A program made the translations under genes and the position numbers. Positions 17,816 through 28,200 of a DNA stretch of 64,000 nucleotides are shown here, piece after piece. Each line of letters starts with the position of its first letter. Within the stretch, counting starts at the first letter, position 1. Below the pieces are notes generated by a model that made no database searches, was not told the origin of the DNA, and saw only the letters and a program-made list of their open reading frames with translations. Source of the DNA: Sphingobacterium nematocida (GTDB taxonomy: Bacteria; Bacteroidota; Bacteroidia; Sphingobacteriales; Sphingobacteriaceae); contig NZ_FUZF01000020.1 in the NCBI RefSeq assembly GCF_900168125.1, positions 1-64,000 on the forward strand. Reading direction: 5' to 3'.

Positions 17816-19276
17816 ATGAAAACTTTAACTTTATATACAATAGGTGCAACACTGTTATTGACCGGCTGCACCAAATGGCTGGATAAAGAGCCAATAGGCA
17901 TTTTAACCCAAGAGCAGGTTCAGGTCGATCCGACAGAAGGAACCGTGGTTACGGGGATAGACAACGCTTATAGACCTTTGTCATACACATTAAATCTATT
18001 TGGAAATTGGGATTGGACTGGGGGGCTGGTGATCCGTCCTGATTTTCTATTGGAGGATATAGCTGCAGGCGATGCGACAAAAAAATGGGCTCCTGATGGT
18101 GATCAGGCCTGGATGGATGATGTGGCTAATTATAACTTTACTGCCGAAAACGGTGCCTTTGCAGGAATCTGGAAATTTAACTACGAGGGGATTTCTCGAT
18201 GCAATATGGCGATATTCCAGTTGACCGATCCCGAGACTCGGGCCAAAATTAATATGCAAGAAGATAAGCGTAAGCAGCTCTTGGCTGAAGCTTCTTTTTT
18301 ACGTGCTTTCTTCTATTTTGATTTGGTCAAATATTTCGGCGATGTACCTATGGTATTAAAGCCACTTAAAGATTTTAATGAAGCTTACGAAGTAGCTGTG
18401 AAGGTGCCTAAGGCACAAGTGTACGACCAAGTAAAAAGTGATCTCCAAGAAGCAATAAATGGATTTCCAAACGCAAAATACAGCAACCAAAGTGAGAAGT
18501 GGCGTGCATCGAAAGGTGCTGCGATAGCTTTGCTAGCGAAGGTAGCGCTGTTTAACGATAATTGGAAAGAAGTGATCACACAAGTAAATAGTTTGGATCA
18601 ATTAGGTTTTTATGGGCTCAACGATCAATATTTTGATGCATTTGATGATACAAAGGCATATACTGAAAAGGAAAATATTTTTATTTATGATCATGAGCCG
18701 GGTAAGCAACCGATTCGCGGAAATGGATTTACAGCACTGATGGGATGGGGATTTATGGCTCCCAGTACAAATTTCTTGACCGAATTCGAGACAGGTGACC
18801 CCCGTAAAGATCTTACAGTTAATACAACAGATCAAGCGATATATAAATTGTTGGGTGCACAAAATGGTAACTATAAAGGAAATGATAATTCGCCAGTAAA
18901 CCGAATTTATATCCGATATGCAGATGTTTTACTCTGGAAGGCTGAAGCCTTGATTAAGGATAACCAAATACGGGAGGGAGTAATCTTAATTAACAAAATA
19001 CGTCAACGGGCGAGAGGCTCAAATAGCATGGTGTTGCCGGATCGTGATATAAATATTACGGATGCTAATCTAGCCATGCAGTGGCTACAACATGAACGTA
19101 GGGTAGAGCTCGGCCTGGAAAGCCATCGACTTTCGGATCTAAGACGTTGGAAAATTGCTAAAACAACATTGACTGCAATGGGCAAGCCATTTTTGGATCG
19201 GCATATACTGTTCCCAATTCCACAAGCTGAAGTAGATAAAACTGTAGGTAAAATAGCACAAAACGAAGGGTACTAA
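17816..19276 (+). CDS. SusD/RagB-family lipoprotein (GH130 locus)
   Basis: Surface lipoprotein (486 aa) pairing with the SusC encoded 3 bp upstream. The lipobox is LLTGC (Cys ~18). SusD features include FLRAFFYFDLVKYFGDVPMV (the widely conserved motif near residue 165), AAIALLAKVALFNDNWKEV, IRYADVLLWKAEALI and the C-terminal ERRVELGLESHRLSDLRRW followed by LFPIPQAEVDKTVGKIAQN. These match canonical glycan-binding SusD proteins better than the SusD at 4392 does, agreeing with a saccharide ligand. Confidence 0.94.
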   Translation: MKTLTLYTIGATLLLTGCTKWLDKEPIGILTQEQVQVDPTEGTVVTGIDNAYRPLSYTLNLFGNWDWTGGLVIRPDFLLEDIAAGDATKKWAPDGDQAWMDDVANYNFTAENGAFAGIWKFNYEGISRCNMAIFQLTDPETRAKINMQEDKRKQLLAEASFLRAFFYFDLVKYFGDVPMVLKPLKDFNEAYEVAVKVPKAQVYDQVKSDLQEAINGFPNAKYSNQSEKWRASKGAAIALLAKVALFNDNWKEVITQVNSLDQLGFYGLNDQYFDAFDDTKAYTEKENIFIYDHEPGKQPIRGNGFTALMGWGFMAPSTNFLTEFETGDPRKDLTVNTTDQAIYKLLGAQNGNYKGNDNSPVNRIYIRYADVLLWKAEALIKDNQIREGVILINKIRQRARGSNSMVLPDRDINITDANLAMQWLQHERRVELGLESHRLSDLRRWKIAKTTLTAMGKPFLDRHILFPIPQAEVDKTVGKIAQNEGY

Positions 19277-19282
19277 TTTATT

Positions 19283-20437
19283 ATGAAGAAAAAATCAATT
19301 TTAATCCTAGCCGCTACGTTAACACTGGTAGCTTGTCGTGACACTAAACAAGTACAACAAAGTACATCGATTGATTGGACACTAGGTGGATTTCATAGGC
19401 CCGAAGGAGTAAATCCAATCATATCCCCAGATTCTAATACCACATTTGTGGATCCTATGTCGGGAAATAGGATTAGATGGGAAGAAAACGATACCTTTAA
19501 TCCAGGGGCAATTGTGAAAGACGATACCTTATTTGTGTTGTATCGCGCTGAAGATAAATTTGGGATAGGGATTGGCTTTAGAACATCTCGGTTGGGACTG
19601 GCTAGTAGTACAGATGGTGTTCATTTTGAAAGGGCCAAAGAACCTGTTTTGTATCCGGCTGAAGATAGTCAAAAGAAATATGAATGGCCTGGTGGACTAG
19701 AAGATCCTCGGGTAGCGGTAACCGAAGATGGTACATTTGTGGTATTTTACACGCAGTGGAACCGAGATACCCCACGTCTAGGGGTGGCTACATCAAAGGA
19801 CTTAAGAACCTGGGAAAAGCATGGGCCTATATTCGCAAAATCGAAATATACAAAATTGATGGAGACTTCGCATAAGTCGGCATCTATATTGACGACTTTG
19901 AAGGATGACCGATTGGTAATCACGAAATTGAATGGGAAGTATTGGATGTATTGGGGCGAACATGGCGTAAAAGGTGCTACATCCGACAATCTTATTGATT
20001 GGGAACCCGTATTGGATAGTAATGGTGAACTTGCCAAATTTATAGAGACCAGACCAGGATATTTTGATAGTGCGCTTACAGAATGTGGACCTCCAGCACT
20101 CTTGACAGATAAGGGTATTCTGCTAATTTATAACGGTAAGAATCATGATGATAAGGCAATAGCGGACAGTCGTTTCACATTGGGTACTTACAGTGGGGGC
20201 CAAGTCCTGTTTGATAAAACCGATCCTACCAAGGTCTTGAAAAGACTGGATACACCTTTTATAAGGCCTATGGAAGATTTTGAAAAAAGTGGTCAATATG
20301 TCGATGGTACAGTCTTTTTACAGGGTCTGACCTACTATAAATCAAAGTGGTACCTATACTATGGCTGTGCGGACTCGAAGGTCGGAGTAGCTGTATACGA
20401 CCCGAAAAGGCCTAGTCCATTTGATCCTCTACCTTAA
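19283..20437 (+). CDS. GH130-family glycoside phosphorylase/hydrolase, lipoprotein
   Basis: A 384-aa protein with a lipobox LVAC (Cys18) and a five-bladed propeller typical of GH130. Recognised motifs are TFNPGAIVKDDTLFVLYRAED (~71-91, described in two parts: FNPGA and LYRAED), GGLEDPRV (138-144; Asp141 corresponds to the family's catalytic acid), LMETSHKSA, and the late YYGCADSKVGVA. Known GH130 members act on beta-mannosides, either by phosphorolysis to mannose-1-phosphate or by hydrolysis in some subfamilies. The subfamily cannot be decided by eye. Being lipid-anchored and exported, it may favour hydrolysis because periplasmic phosphorolysis products would not be retained; that is inference. 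Confidence 0.85.
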   Translation: MKKKSILILAATLTLVACRDTKQVQQSTSIDWTLGGFHRPEGVNPIISPDSNTTFVDPMSGNRIRWEENDTFNPGAIVKDDTLFVLYRAEDKFGIGIGFRTSRLGLASSTDGVHFERAKEPVLYPAEDSQKKYEWPGGLEDPRVAVTEDGTFVVFYTQWNRDTPRLGVATSKDLRTWEKHGPIFAKSKYTKLMETSHKSASILTTLKDDRLVITKLNGKYWMYWGEHGVKGATSDNLIDWEPVLDSNGELAKFIETRPGYFDSALTECGPPALLTDKGILLIYNGKNHDDKAIADSRFTLGTYSGGQVLFDKTDPTKVLKRLDTPFIRPMEDFEKSGQYVDGTVFLQGLTYYKSKWYLYYGCADSKVGVAVYDPKRPSPFDPLP

Positions 20438-20451
20438 CAGAAACTTGTCTT

Positions 20452-21303
20452 ATGAAAACTGATTTAATACTGTGCATAGATATAGGAGGGACACATATTA
20501 CAACAGCTGTAATAGAAAGAGGTACTCTCATTTTAATTGAAGGTTCATTAATCCATAAGTATGTGGACAGTCAGGCGAGCAGAGATCATATTCTATGGCA
20601 ATGGAATGAAGCGATAGAGATGTCAATGGATTCAATTGAGCAGAAAATAACAACTATGTTGGTATCTATTCCTGGGCCATTTGACTATAAAAAGGGGATA
20701 TGCTTAATGGATGGTATGCATAAATATCAGTCTTTAATGCATATGGATGTGCGCCATTATCTATCCACAAATTTTCATATCCCTAAAGATGATATTTTTT
20801 TCTTCAATGATGCGCATGCCTTTTTACTGGGGGAGGTGTATTATCATAAGTGGGTTGGTAATAGGGTAGTTGGGTTGACATTGGGGACTGGGTTGGGGTC
20901 GGCATGGTATGATGGTATGGTTCCAAAGGATTTGAATTATGGGTCGGCGAGTTTTAGAGACGGGATTACCGAGGATTACATCTCGACCCGAGGAATAATA
21001 GACTTTCTAGCAACAAGAACCGACCTGAAATTTAACAATGTCAAAGAATTGGTAGAAGCAAGAGGAGCCGATGATAGTCGGAAGATCGCTTTTTCTTTCT
21101 TGACAACAGCGTTGGTAGAGTTCATATGTTTGTATATCAAACCTCTAAATCCAGATGCCATTGTGATAGGAGGAAGTATTGCTAAAGCACATGCTTTTTT
21201 TATGGAGGACGTAAGGAGAGCGGATACAATCCCTATTGTAATTGCTTCAATGGACGAAATGAATCTGTTTTATGGAATGATTACAGCTTTAGATATTAAA
21301 TAG
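20452..21303 (+). CDS. ROK-family sugar kinase-like protein
   Basis: Cytoplasmic 283-aa protein of the ROK (NagC/glucokinase) family. The phosphate-binding motif DIGGTHITTAVIE is at residues ~10-22, the catalytic-Asp segment FFNDAHAFLLGE is at ~120-131, and the second phosphate motif LTLGTGLGSAWYDG is at ~141-154. There is no DNA-binding N-terminus, so it is an enzyme rather than a regulator. The usual CxCGxxGCxE zinc motif is missing: the corresponding stretch reads DLNYGSASFRDGITEDYIS. In this locus it probably phosphorylates the monosaccharide released by the GH130 enzyme and imported by the porter encoded next. Confidence 0.82.
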   Translation: MKTDLILCIDIGGTHITTAVIERGTLILIEGSLIHKYVDSQASRDHILWQWNEAIEMSMDSIEQKITTMLVSIPGPFDYKKGICLMDGMHKYQSLMHMDVRHYLSTNFHIPKDDIFFFNDAHAFLLGEVYYHKWVGNRVVGLTLGTGLGSAWYDGMVPKDLNYGSASFRDGITEDYISTRGIIDFLATRTDLKFNNVKELVEARGADDSRKIAFSFLTTALVEFICLYIKPLNPDAIVIGGSIAKAHAFFMEDVRRADTIPIVIASMDEMNLFYGMITALDIK

Positions 21304-21326
21304 TTTATAAATTAATTAGAATCGAC

Positions 21327-22616
21327 ATGAATAATGTTTGGAAATATGCGTTGATCGCGTCTTTGGGAGGCTTTCTTTTTGGCTTTGAGACTGCTGTCAT
21401 ATCTGGTGCGGAACAAATCATACAACGACTCTGGTCTTTGGATGCATTTTGGCACGGTCTCACTGTGTCTATCTCATTGATAGGTACAATTATAGGCGCT
21501 CTTATTGCTGGGCGTATCTCGGAACGGTACGGTCGTAAGCCTGTATTGATTGCAATTGCTCTTTTGTATTTGCTGTCGGCCATAGGATGTGCGGTCTCTC
21601 CTTATTGGAGTTTCTTTTTGTTATTCCGCTTATTGGGAGGGTTGGCAGTCGGGATAAGTTCGGTAGTAGGGCCTGTTTACATATCAGAAATAGCGCCATC
21701 GAAAGATCGCGGTAAACTAACAGGTCTCTTTCAGATTATGATTGTAAGCGGTATTTTTATCGCCTACCTGACTAATTTTTTGTTTACCGGAATCGGCGGA
21801 GATGCGTGGCGCTACATGCTAGGTATTATGGCTGTACCAGCCGTATTATTTTATTTGTTGTTAAAAGGTATTCCTGAAAGCCCAAGATGGCTTGGCTTAC
21901 ACAAAGGACCGCAAGCTGCAGCGGAGGTGTTCACGCTTTTAGGGCAGGAATCATTTACGTCAACGGACGAAAAGAAGGTAAATGTAAAGGTTAGCCTATT
22001 TCAATCTAAGTATGCTAAACCTATACTTTTTGCAGTAATGTTGGCATTTTTTAACCAAATGACAGGTATTAATGCTATACTTTATTATGCACCACGTATA
22101 TTTGAAATGGCAGGTTTCGATGCACAGCTAAGCTATATGCAACCTATTTTTATTGGTGGAACGAACGTGCTGTTTACATTAATAGGAATGAGTATTATTG
22201 ATCGCATAGGTCGAAAGAAATTATTATTGTCAGGTGCTATTGGGATGTTTGTTTTTCTACTATTGACAGCATACGGTTTGAAAGGAGATAATTCTACAAT
22301 GTTGTTATATTACATACTTGGTTTTATCGCTTCCTTTGCACTATCACAAGGAGCGGTAATCTGGGTATTCTTAGCTGAAATATTTCCCAATGAGGTGCGT
22401 GCACAGGGATCTTCGCTCGGAAGTACAACACATTGGGTGTTTGCAGCAATAATTTCCTGGATATTTCCCGTTATTGTGGAGAGTGTGCCACAAGGAGGGT
22501 TTTATGTCTTTATGTTCTACGCTACAATGGTGGTGTTATCTTTTATTTTTATTCTGTTTATACCTGAGACAAAGGGTAAATCTCTTGAAGATATTAAAGA
22601 TGTTGTCCATGGATAG
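21327..22616 (+). CDS. MFS sugar porter (sugar/proton symporter)
   Basis: Inner-membrane transporter (429 aa, 12 predicted helices) of the sugar porter family. Signature motifs are GGFLFGFETAVISGAE at helix 1, RISERYGRKPVL after helix 2, PESPRWLG at the end of helix 6, QMTGINAILYYAPRIF at helix 7, DRIGRKKLLL after helix 8 and IPETKGKSLEDI at the C-terminus. It is the last gene of the locus and is followed by a strong terminator. It would carry the monosaccharide or small sugar from the periplasm into the cytoplasm for the kinase encoded 23 bp upstream. Confidence 0.93.
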   Translation: MNNVWKYALIASLGGFLFGFETAVISGAEQIIQRLWSLDAFWHGLTVSISLIGTIIGALIAGRISERYGRKPVLIAIALLYLLSAIGCAVSPYWSFFLLFRLLGGLAVGISSVVGPVYISEIAPSKDRGKLTGLFQIMIVSGIFIAYLTNFLFTGIGGDAWRYMLGIMAVPAVLFYLLLKGIPESPRWLGLHKGPQAAAEVFTLLGQESFTSTDEKKVNVKVSLFQSKYAKPILFAVMLAFFNQMTGINAILYYAPRIFEMAGFDAQLSYMQPIFIGGTNVLFTLIGMSIIDRIGRKKLLLSGAIGMFVFLLLTAYGLKGDNSTMLLYYILGFIASFALSQGAVIWVFLAEIFPNEVRAQGSSLGSTTHWVFAAIISWIFPVIVESVPQGGFYVFMFYATMVVLSFIFILFIPETKGKSLEDIKDVVHG

Positions 22617-22636
22617 TATCTAAGAAGTAGAAACTT

Positions 22637-22670
22637 AAAAGCCGTATTTCTAGAGGAATACGGCTTTTGT
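22637..22670 (+). terminator. Terminator of the GH130 operon
   Basis: 12-bp stem AAAAGCCGTATT/AATACGGCTTTT (22637-22648, 22657-22668) with an 8-nt loop; the stem itself supplies the T run. Confidence 0.88.
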
Positions 22671-22683
22671 TAAATACTAAAAA

Positions 22684-22703
22684 GGCCCGCACTCCTGCGG
22701 GCC
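22684..22703 (-). terminator. Terminator of the NTF2-like gene
   Basis: Hairpin GGCCCGCA-CTCC-TGCGGGCC; on the minus strand it is followed by five T. It is nearly the same hairpin as at 10969-10988. Confidence 0.85.
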
Positions 22704-22726
22704 CTGAAACAAAAATTACCCAGTTC

Positions 22727-23152
22727 CTATGGGTAGGTCGTTACCACTTTGCTGACTTTCCATCCATCTACGGTCTGAACCATTGTGATGTAGTCTACAC
22801 GGGTGAATTTTTCAAATTGCATAGTAGCCTTTGCTACAGAAGTAGTACCTGCTTGATCCAAGATCTCGTATGTGGTCTTACAGTTGTATTTTAATCCTTT
22901 GTTGGCTTTTAAGAAAGCAAGATATTCTGATCTGCTGGATACTTGTTCGCTTGTCGCGTTGCGGTATTCAAAATCTGAAGTAAACAAGTGTTTATTGAAT
23001 TCGGTATTGCCTATGGTGATAGCCTCTACATAGGTAAGGGCAATTTTTGTAGCATTCACATCTTTTAATGGATTGGCTGTTTCTGCGGCCGATGCATTCA
23101 ATCCGAATGCTAAAATGAATAGGGTTGCGATGGTTGCGATAATCTTGTTCAT
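22727..23152 (-). CDS. Secreted NTF2-like (lumazine-binding-like) protein
   Basis: Small exported protein (141 aa) with a signal peptide ending near NASAAE (residue 23) and an NTF2/SnoaL-like cone fold: AIKALTYVEAITIGNTEF-like first helix (ATKIALTYVEAITIG), then TYEILDQAGTTSVAKATMQFEKF and the final strand DGWKVSKVVTTYP. Proteins of this type in Bacteroidota are often annotated putative lumazine-binding; no ligand or enzyme activity is established from sequence. It is a single-gene unit with its own terminator. A possible minus-strand -7 box TACTTTTG lies at 23264-23271. Confidence 0.75.
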   Translation of the reverse strand: MNKIIATIATLFILAFGLNASAAETANPLKDVNATKIALTYVEAITIGNTEFNKHLFTSDFEYRNATSEQVSSRSEYLAFLKANKGLKYNCKTTYEILDQAGTTSVAKATMQFEKFTRVDYITMVQTVDGWKVSKVVTTYP

Positions 23153-23468
23153 GGTGTTGAGGTGTTTTAGTTGTTGTTATTTTTTATTGTCTTTAATCCT
23201 TTTGTTAGTAAGACGCTGATTCTTTTCCTGAGGTTGCGTCTGTTCTTTGTTTTGTTGTTGATTCAAAAGTAGGGCACAATCCGCAGGTACGAAATGGGCT
23301 TTCGACCAAATGATTTTATTTTTCGGTGAAATGGGAGATTATTTCGGCGAAAACAGAAGGTAGGTTATACCGTTGATACAAGAACAGTTCTTGCATTTTA
23401 TTTGTTCATTTACTAAGTTTGGCACTTGATATGCACGCTATACTAATCCAAAGCTTATTCTTAAACAA
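23153..23468. other. Divergent promoter region between the NTF2-like gene and the second sigma gene
   Basis: Holds candidate promoters in both directions: minus-strand TACTTTTG (plus 23264-23271) and plus-strand TTCTTG-N20-TAAGTTTG (23388-23421). No other structure was recognised. Confidence 0.45.
23388..23421 (+). promoter_or_regulatory. Promoter of the second ECF sigma gene
   Basis: TTCTTG (23388-23393) lies 20 bp before TAAGTTTG (23414-23421), which matches the -7 consensus fully and the -33 consensus with a mismatch. The leader to the ATG at 23469 would be about 40 nt. Confidence 0.55.
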
Positions 23469-24038
23469 ATGAAGCTTCCTGTTATCAAAGAAGAAAATCT
23501 AGGTCAACTCATAAAAGAGGGGAACGGATTAGCTTTTGATATGGCTTTTAGACAGTACCGTGAACTCCTCTTTAGGCATGCCTATGGGATATTAAGGGAT
23601 ATGGATGAAACCGAAGATGTGGTACAGGAAGTGTATACCGACCTTTGGGAAAAAAGGGATCTTATACCAGATGGTATCGAGATCTCAGGCTACCTTTACC
23701 GCATGACCCGAAATAGGGTACTTAATAAATTGAAGCACGATAAGGTTATTGTCAAATACCTAGAACATGCCATATACCAACAGAAGATTGAAACGCAGTT
23801 GTCGGATCAGTGGGTGCTGGAAAAGGAACTGGCAACTATTATAGAAGCGGAAATTAAAAAATTGCCGCAACGTATGCAGGAGATTTTTTTGTTGAGTAGA
23901 AAGGAAGGGCTTAGCCATAAAGAAATTGCATCTCTTTTGCAGATAACTGAAGGAACTTCCAAACTTCAAGTATCAAAGGCTTTGAAAATCCTTAAAAATA
24001 ATGTGTTGATAGCCATAGCTTTATTGGTTTTAGGTTAG
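23469..24038 (+). CDS. ECF RNA polymerase sigma factor (susC-linked)
   Basis: A 189-aa sigma-70 family protein with region 2 at ~20-90 (FDMAFRQYRELLFRHAYGIL, DETEDVVQEVYTDLWEKRD, LYRMTRNRVLNKLK) and region 4 at ~125-180 (LPQRMQEIFLLSRKEGLSHK, EIASLLQITEGTSKLQVSKAL). A hydrophobic C-terminal tail (NNVLIAIALLVLG) is a frequent oddity of Bacteroidota ECF sigmas. It heads a sigma-FecR-SusC-SusD-TlpA-TlpA series and should be released by the FecR protein when the STN-bearing SusC binds its ligand. Confidence 0.93.
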   Translation: MKLPVIKEENLGQLIKEGNGLAFDMAFRQYRELLFRHAYGILRDMDETEDVVQEVYTDLWEKRDLIPDGIEISGYLYRMTRNRVLNKLKHDKVIVKYLEHAIYQQKIETQLSDQWVLEKELATIIEAEIKKLPQRMQEIFLLSRKEGLSHKEIASLLQITEGTSKLQVSKALKILKNNVLIAIALLVLG

Positions 24039-24113
24039 TTTTTTTTAAAATTATATATATCCTCCGGTCGTCGAAGTTGTCTTATCTCTAATTAAGCAAT
24101 TTTATCATTGACC

Positions 24114-25268
24114 ATGGTACCTGAAGAAGTACAGAAATTAATAGACAAGTATAATAATGGAAATATCTCTGAAGAGGAGCTTTCTGTATTATTCCACTGG
24201 TACAATCGCCGGGCGCAGGATCCTGTTTCGATAGACGAAACGGATATGCAATTGCGATTGGACCGTATAGGGCAGCATCTGCCTGATACAGGTGCGCAAA
24301 AAATCTCTTTCATCAAACCTTGGTATAAGTGGGCAGCAGCGGCAGTACTATTGGCCGGCATAGGTTTATCGGTATTCCGCCTTCAACAGCAGCAGGATCC
24401 TGTTGAAGAAGCTTTCGTTGTAAGGGCGGATACAACCGCATCAGCACAGTTCATAACGGCCGATAACAGGTCTATTTCGATTAATACTATCGCTGTGGGA
24501 GATACCTTGGCCACCGAAGGACTGTTGCTTTATAAAACAGCGGATGGCTATATCGCCTATGAGTATCGGGAGGGGCAGCAGGATCTGAATAAAATGCATA
24601 CGGTACGTACACCAATTGGTACGGAAAGTAAAATATTACTGCCAGATGGTACTAGGGTGTGGTTGAATGCGGCTTCTGAACTGACATTTGCCAAACAGCT
24701 GGGGGAGACTAATAGGACAGTGTTTCTAAAAGGTGAGGCTTATTTTGAGGTTAATAAACAGCATGTAGATGCGCATCGTCTTGCAACTTTCCAAGTGCAT
24801 TCTGAAAAGCAGGTGGTCGAGGTGTTGGGTACCAAGTTCCAGATAAAGAGTTATGCTGATGAGGCTGTGGTGAGCACGAGTCTATACGAAGGGTCTGTCA
24901 AATTGCAGACATTGGATGCCTCAAACCGCACCGATAAAACGGTACTTCTTAAACCGGGGCAACAGGGATTGTTCAATCGCGATGAAAATGTTTTGGATTT
25001 CAAGAATATCAGCGAAGCAGAGCCGCAGACCTGGCGTGATGGCTACTTTAGCTTTCATGGAGAATCGCTGATGGACGTATGTCAGCAGTTGGCAAGATGG
25101 TATCCGGTACGCTTCGAGATTCCGGAAGGACTGCCTAAAGGGGAGTACCATGGTGATATACCGAAATCGTACTCTTTGAACGAAGTTCTGAATATCCTGA
25201 TGCAGGATAAGATGAAGTATCGCTTATATAATAAGGACAATCAAATGGTTGTAAAACTAACACAATAA
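24114..25268 (+). CDS. FecR-family anti-sigma factor
   Basis: Inner-membrane anti-sigma (384 aa from the ATG at 24114; an in-frame TTG two codons earlier is less likely). The cytoplasmic N-terminus VPEEVQKLIDKYNNGNISEEE would hold the sigma factor. The membrane segment is near residues 73-90 (WAAAAVLLAGIGLSVF). The periplasmic FecR domain (RTPIGTESKILLPDGTRVWL, LKGEAYFEV) is followed by the DUF4974 domain (SFHGESLMDVCQQLARWYPV, YSLNEVLNILMQDKMKYRL), which contacts the STN domain of the SusC encoded 25 bp downstream. Confidence 0.92.
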   Translation: MVPEEVQKLIDKYNNGNISEEELSVLFHWYNRRAQDPVSIDETDMQLRLDRIGQHLPDTGAQKISFIKPWYKWAAAAVLLAGIGLSVFRLQQQQDPVEEAFVVRADTTASAQFITADNRSISINTIAVGDTLATEGLLLYKTADGYIAYEYREGQQDLNKMHTVRTPIGTESKILLPDGTRVWLNAASELTFAKQLGETNRTVFLKGEAYFEVNKQHVDAHRLATFQVHSEKQVVEVLGTKFQIKSYADEAVVSTSLYEGSVKLQTLDASNRTDKTVLLKPGQQGLFNRDENVLDFKNISEAEPQTWRDGYFSFHGESLMDVCQQLARWYPVRFEIPEGLPKGEYHGDIPKSYSLNEVLNILMQDKMKYRLYNKDNQMVVKLTQ

Positions 25269-25293
25269 AAATAAATTAATCTAATCGTATTTT

Positions 25294-28200
25294 ATGAAGC
25301 AGTTTACTTTTAGAAAAAACTGGAAATGGAGCCGTGTCCCGGCTGTAAAACAATTTGGGACAGCGCTCTTTTGTCTGTATCTCTTACAGAGCAATCCAGG
25401 ATTTTCGCATGCGCAGACATTGAATGTTCAGGCCAAGCAGAAAAGTCTGAGCCAGATTTTTGAATCCTTAAAGAAAGATAGCGGTTATCATTTCTTTTGG
25501 GAAGGAGGTGATTTTTCGGGAACACGCGTAGATGTATCGGTCAAAGGTGATATCAATGAGGTGCTGGATGCGCTATTTGAAGGCTTGCCTTTAGATTATA
25601 CTTTGCACAAGAAGACGGTAATCATTAAATCTAACCCGAATAAGACCCGTAAGGCTATTCAGCAGGAGGTTGTAGGGCGTATTATTGATGAAAAAGGAGA
25701 GGCTATTGCCGGAGCTATTATTAAATATAGTAGTTCGGGTAAGTATGCTACGGTGGTAACGGATTCTAAAGGCAGTTTTAAATTAACGACAGATAAGTTT
25801 CCGGTTCATTTGCAGATTAGCTACCTAGGGTATAAACCACAGGATTATGTTGTTGAGGCGGCTAATCAGCCTGTCTTGGTTCAGCTGCGCCTTGCTGAAA
25901 CCCTGCTGGAGGATGTGGAGATTATACATACGGGGTACCAGAGCTTATTGAAAGAAAATAGTGCTGGAGCGACCAATACGATAGATAAAGAATATATCGA
26001 ACGTCGAAATAATGTCAGTTTGGACAATCTCCTGGAAAATGCGGTGCCAGGATTGAATAGTTACAGAACACCTGATGGGAAATCTGATATGCGCGTGCGG
26101 GGAGGAAGTTCTTTGCGCAGTGAGGTAGCTCCACTAATGGTTGTAGATGGCTTTCCTTCGGCAATGATGCCTGATGTAAATGAGATCGAGAATATCACGG
26201 TATTAAAAGATGCTGCTGCAGCAGCGATTTGGGGAGCGAAGGCATCCAATGGTGTTATTGTGATTACCACGAAAAAGGGGAAATCAGGTACGCAGGTTAT
26301 TCAATATTCGGGCAACTTGCGTGTGCAGATGCGCCCTGACTATTCGGCATTACAGCGTACTACAGCAGCCCAAGTGATCGATTATGAAAAAGAGCAGTAC
26401 GACAAAGGATATATCATGGCCCCGATATTTGATGGTTCATCTACAGGATACTCACAGTCCATCGGTATTTTTAATGATTATGATCGTAAAGATATCGATT
26501 TGGCCGAGAGAGACAGACGTCTAGGTCTATTAGCAGGAATGGACAACCAGTCTCAGATCAACAATTTGCTATTGCGAAATGCAGTAAATCAAAAGCATTT
26601 CCTTTCGGTTTCGGGTGGATCGGATCGATTTGACTACTATAGTGCTGTTAATTTTGGTCATGACGTCGCTGGTACCAGAGAAACACAGAATAAGGACATA
26701 TTGGTGACGAATCGTATGAATTATAAACTTGCTGATTTTGTAACGCTGCGTAGTAATATCGCAATGCAATATGATTGGGGCAAACAAGGTTACGGCTCAC
26801 TGACGGAGGAAATTCGAAAATTACAACCTTATCAGATGCTGAAAGACGAAAACGGCGATCTGGTCTATAATTATTTTGGTTTTAATAAGGTAGAAAATGA
26901 TCGTTTGATCGGCTTGGGCTATTTGGATAATGGGGTAAACCTTTTACGGGAAAATGAACTCGCAAACAATCGTTCTACTGATTTTGGTATAAGGACGATC
27001 ATTGGTGCGGATTGGAAGCTAATGGACGGTTTGACCTTGTCCAATAATGTGGTGTATGAGCGTAGATCAGGCGGTCAACGTAATTTGTTTGACACTGAAA
27101 CAAGCTTTACCCGTAAGTTGGTGAATCAATTTACGAGTTACGATAAGGCTAAGAATGCTTACGTAAGGAATATACCATTTGGCGATGTCCTAGATCTACA
27201 GAATTCGTCCTATAGAGAGATCGCAACGAGAAATCAATTGAACTATGTAAATACAATTCAAGACAAACACTATATCAACGCTTTGTTTGGATTCGATATT
27301 AGTAAAACAATTCGAGAAGGAAATATCCAGCGGTTATTGGGATTCAATGATGATCTCTATAGTTCACAAGATGTAGATGCAAAGGTTCTCGCAACTGGTG
27401 TCTTAGATTGGGAAGGAAAAAGACAGATATATAATACCGTATCTAATAATAGGGTGAATTATGCCGAAGGTAGAAAATATTCCTACTATTCAACTTTGGG
27501 TTATACCTACGATAGACGATACACGGTAACGGGAAGTTATAGAACGGATTTTTCAGATTTGTTCGGTGCTGAGGCAAAGTTAAAGAAAAGACCATTATGG
27601 AGTGTGGGGGGGAAATGGCTAGTGCATAATGAATCCTTCTTTAATGTAGACTTTATTTCGGAGCTGAATCTTCGGGTGACCACAGGGCTTACTGGTAACT
27701 TTGACGCTGGTAATACGACCACGACCTATCTTACAGCGACTCGGTTCTTTAATACGATAGCGGATGACTATGTGGCGCGGTTATCGACTCCTCCAAACAA
27801 GAAGTTAAGATGGGAAGGAACAAGAACGTTTAATACTGGTTTTGATCTTGGATTGTTACACAATAGGTTTACGCTATCGCTTGACTATTATGATAAATTC
27901 AGTTATGACTTATTGGGAAGCCAAGAGTTGGATCCAACGGTGGGATTGACAAATGCATCGATTAATGCGGCTGAGTTGTCTAATAAGGGAGTCGAGTTAG
28001 GTTTGTCCGCTGGTATCATCCGGAATAAGGATTTCAGCTGGAATACGCGTTTCAACTTTGCCTATAATAAGAGCAAGGTGCTTTACAATAAAATTACAGA
28101 TTCTGCCCCGGAAATCAACAGAGTCAATAATACTGTGAAGTATCTCGAAGGGTATGAGCGCGAGTCGCTATGGAGCTATCGCTGGGCTGGCTTGGATGAA

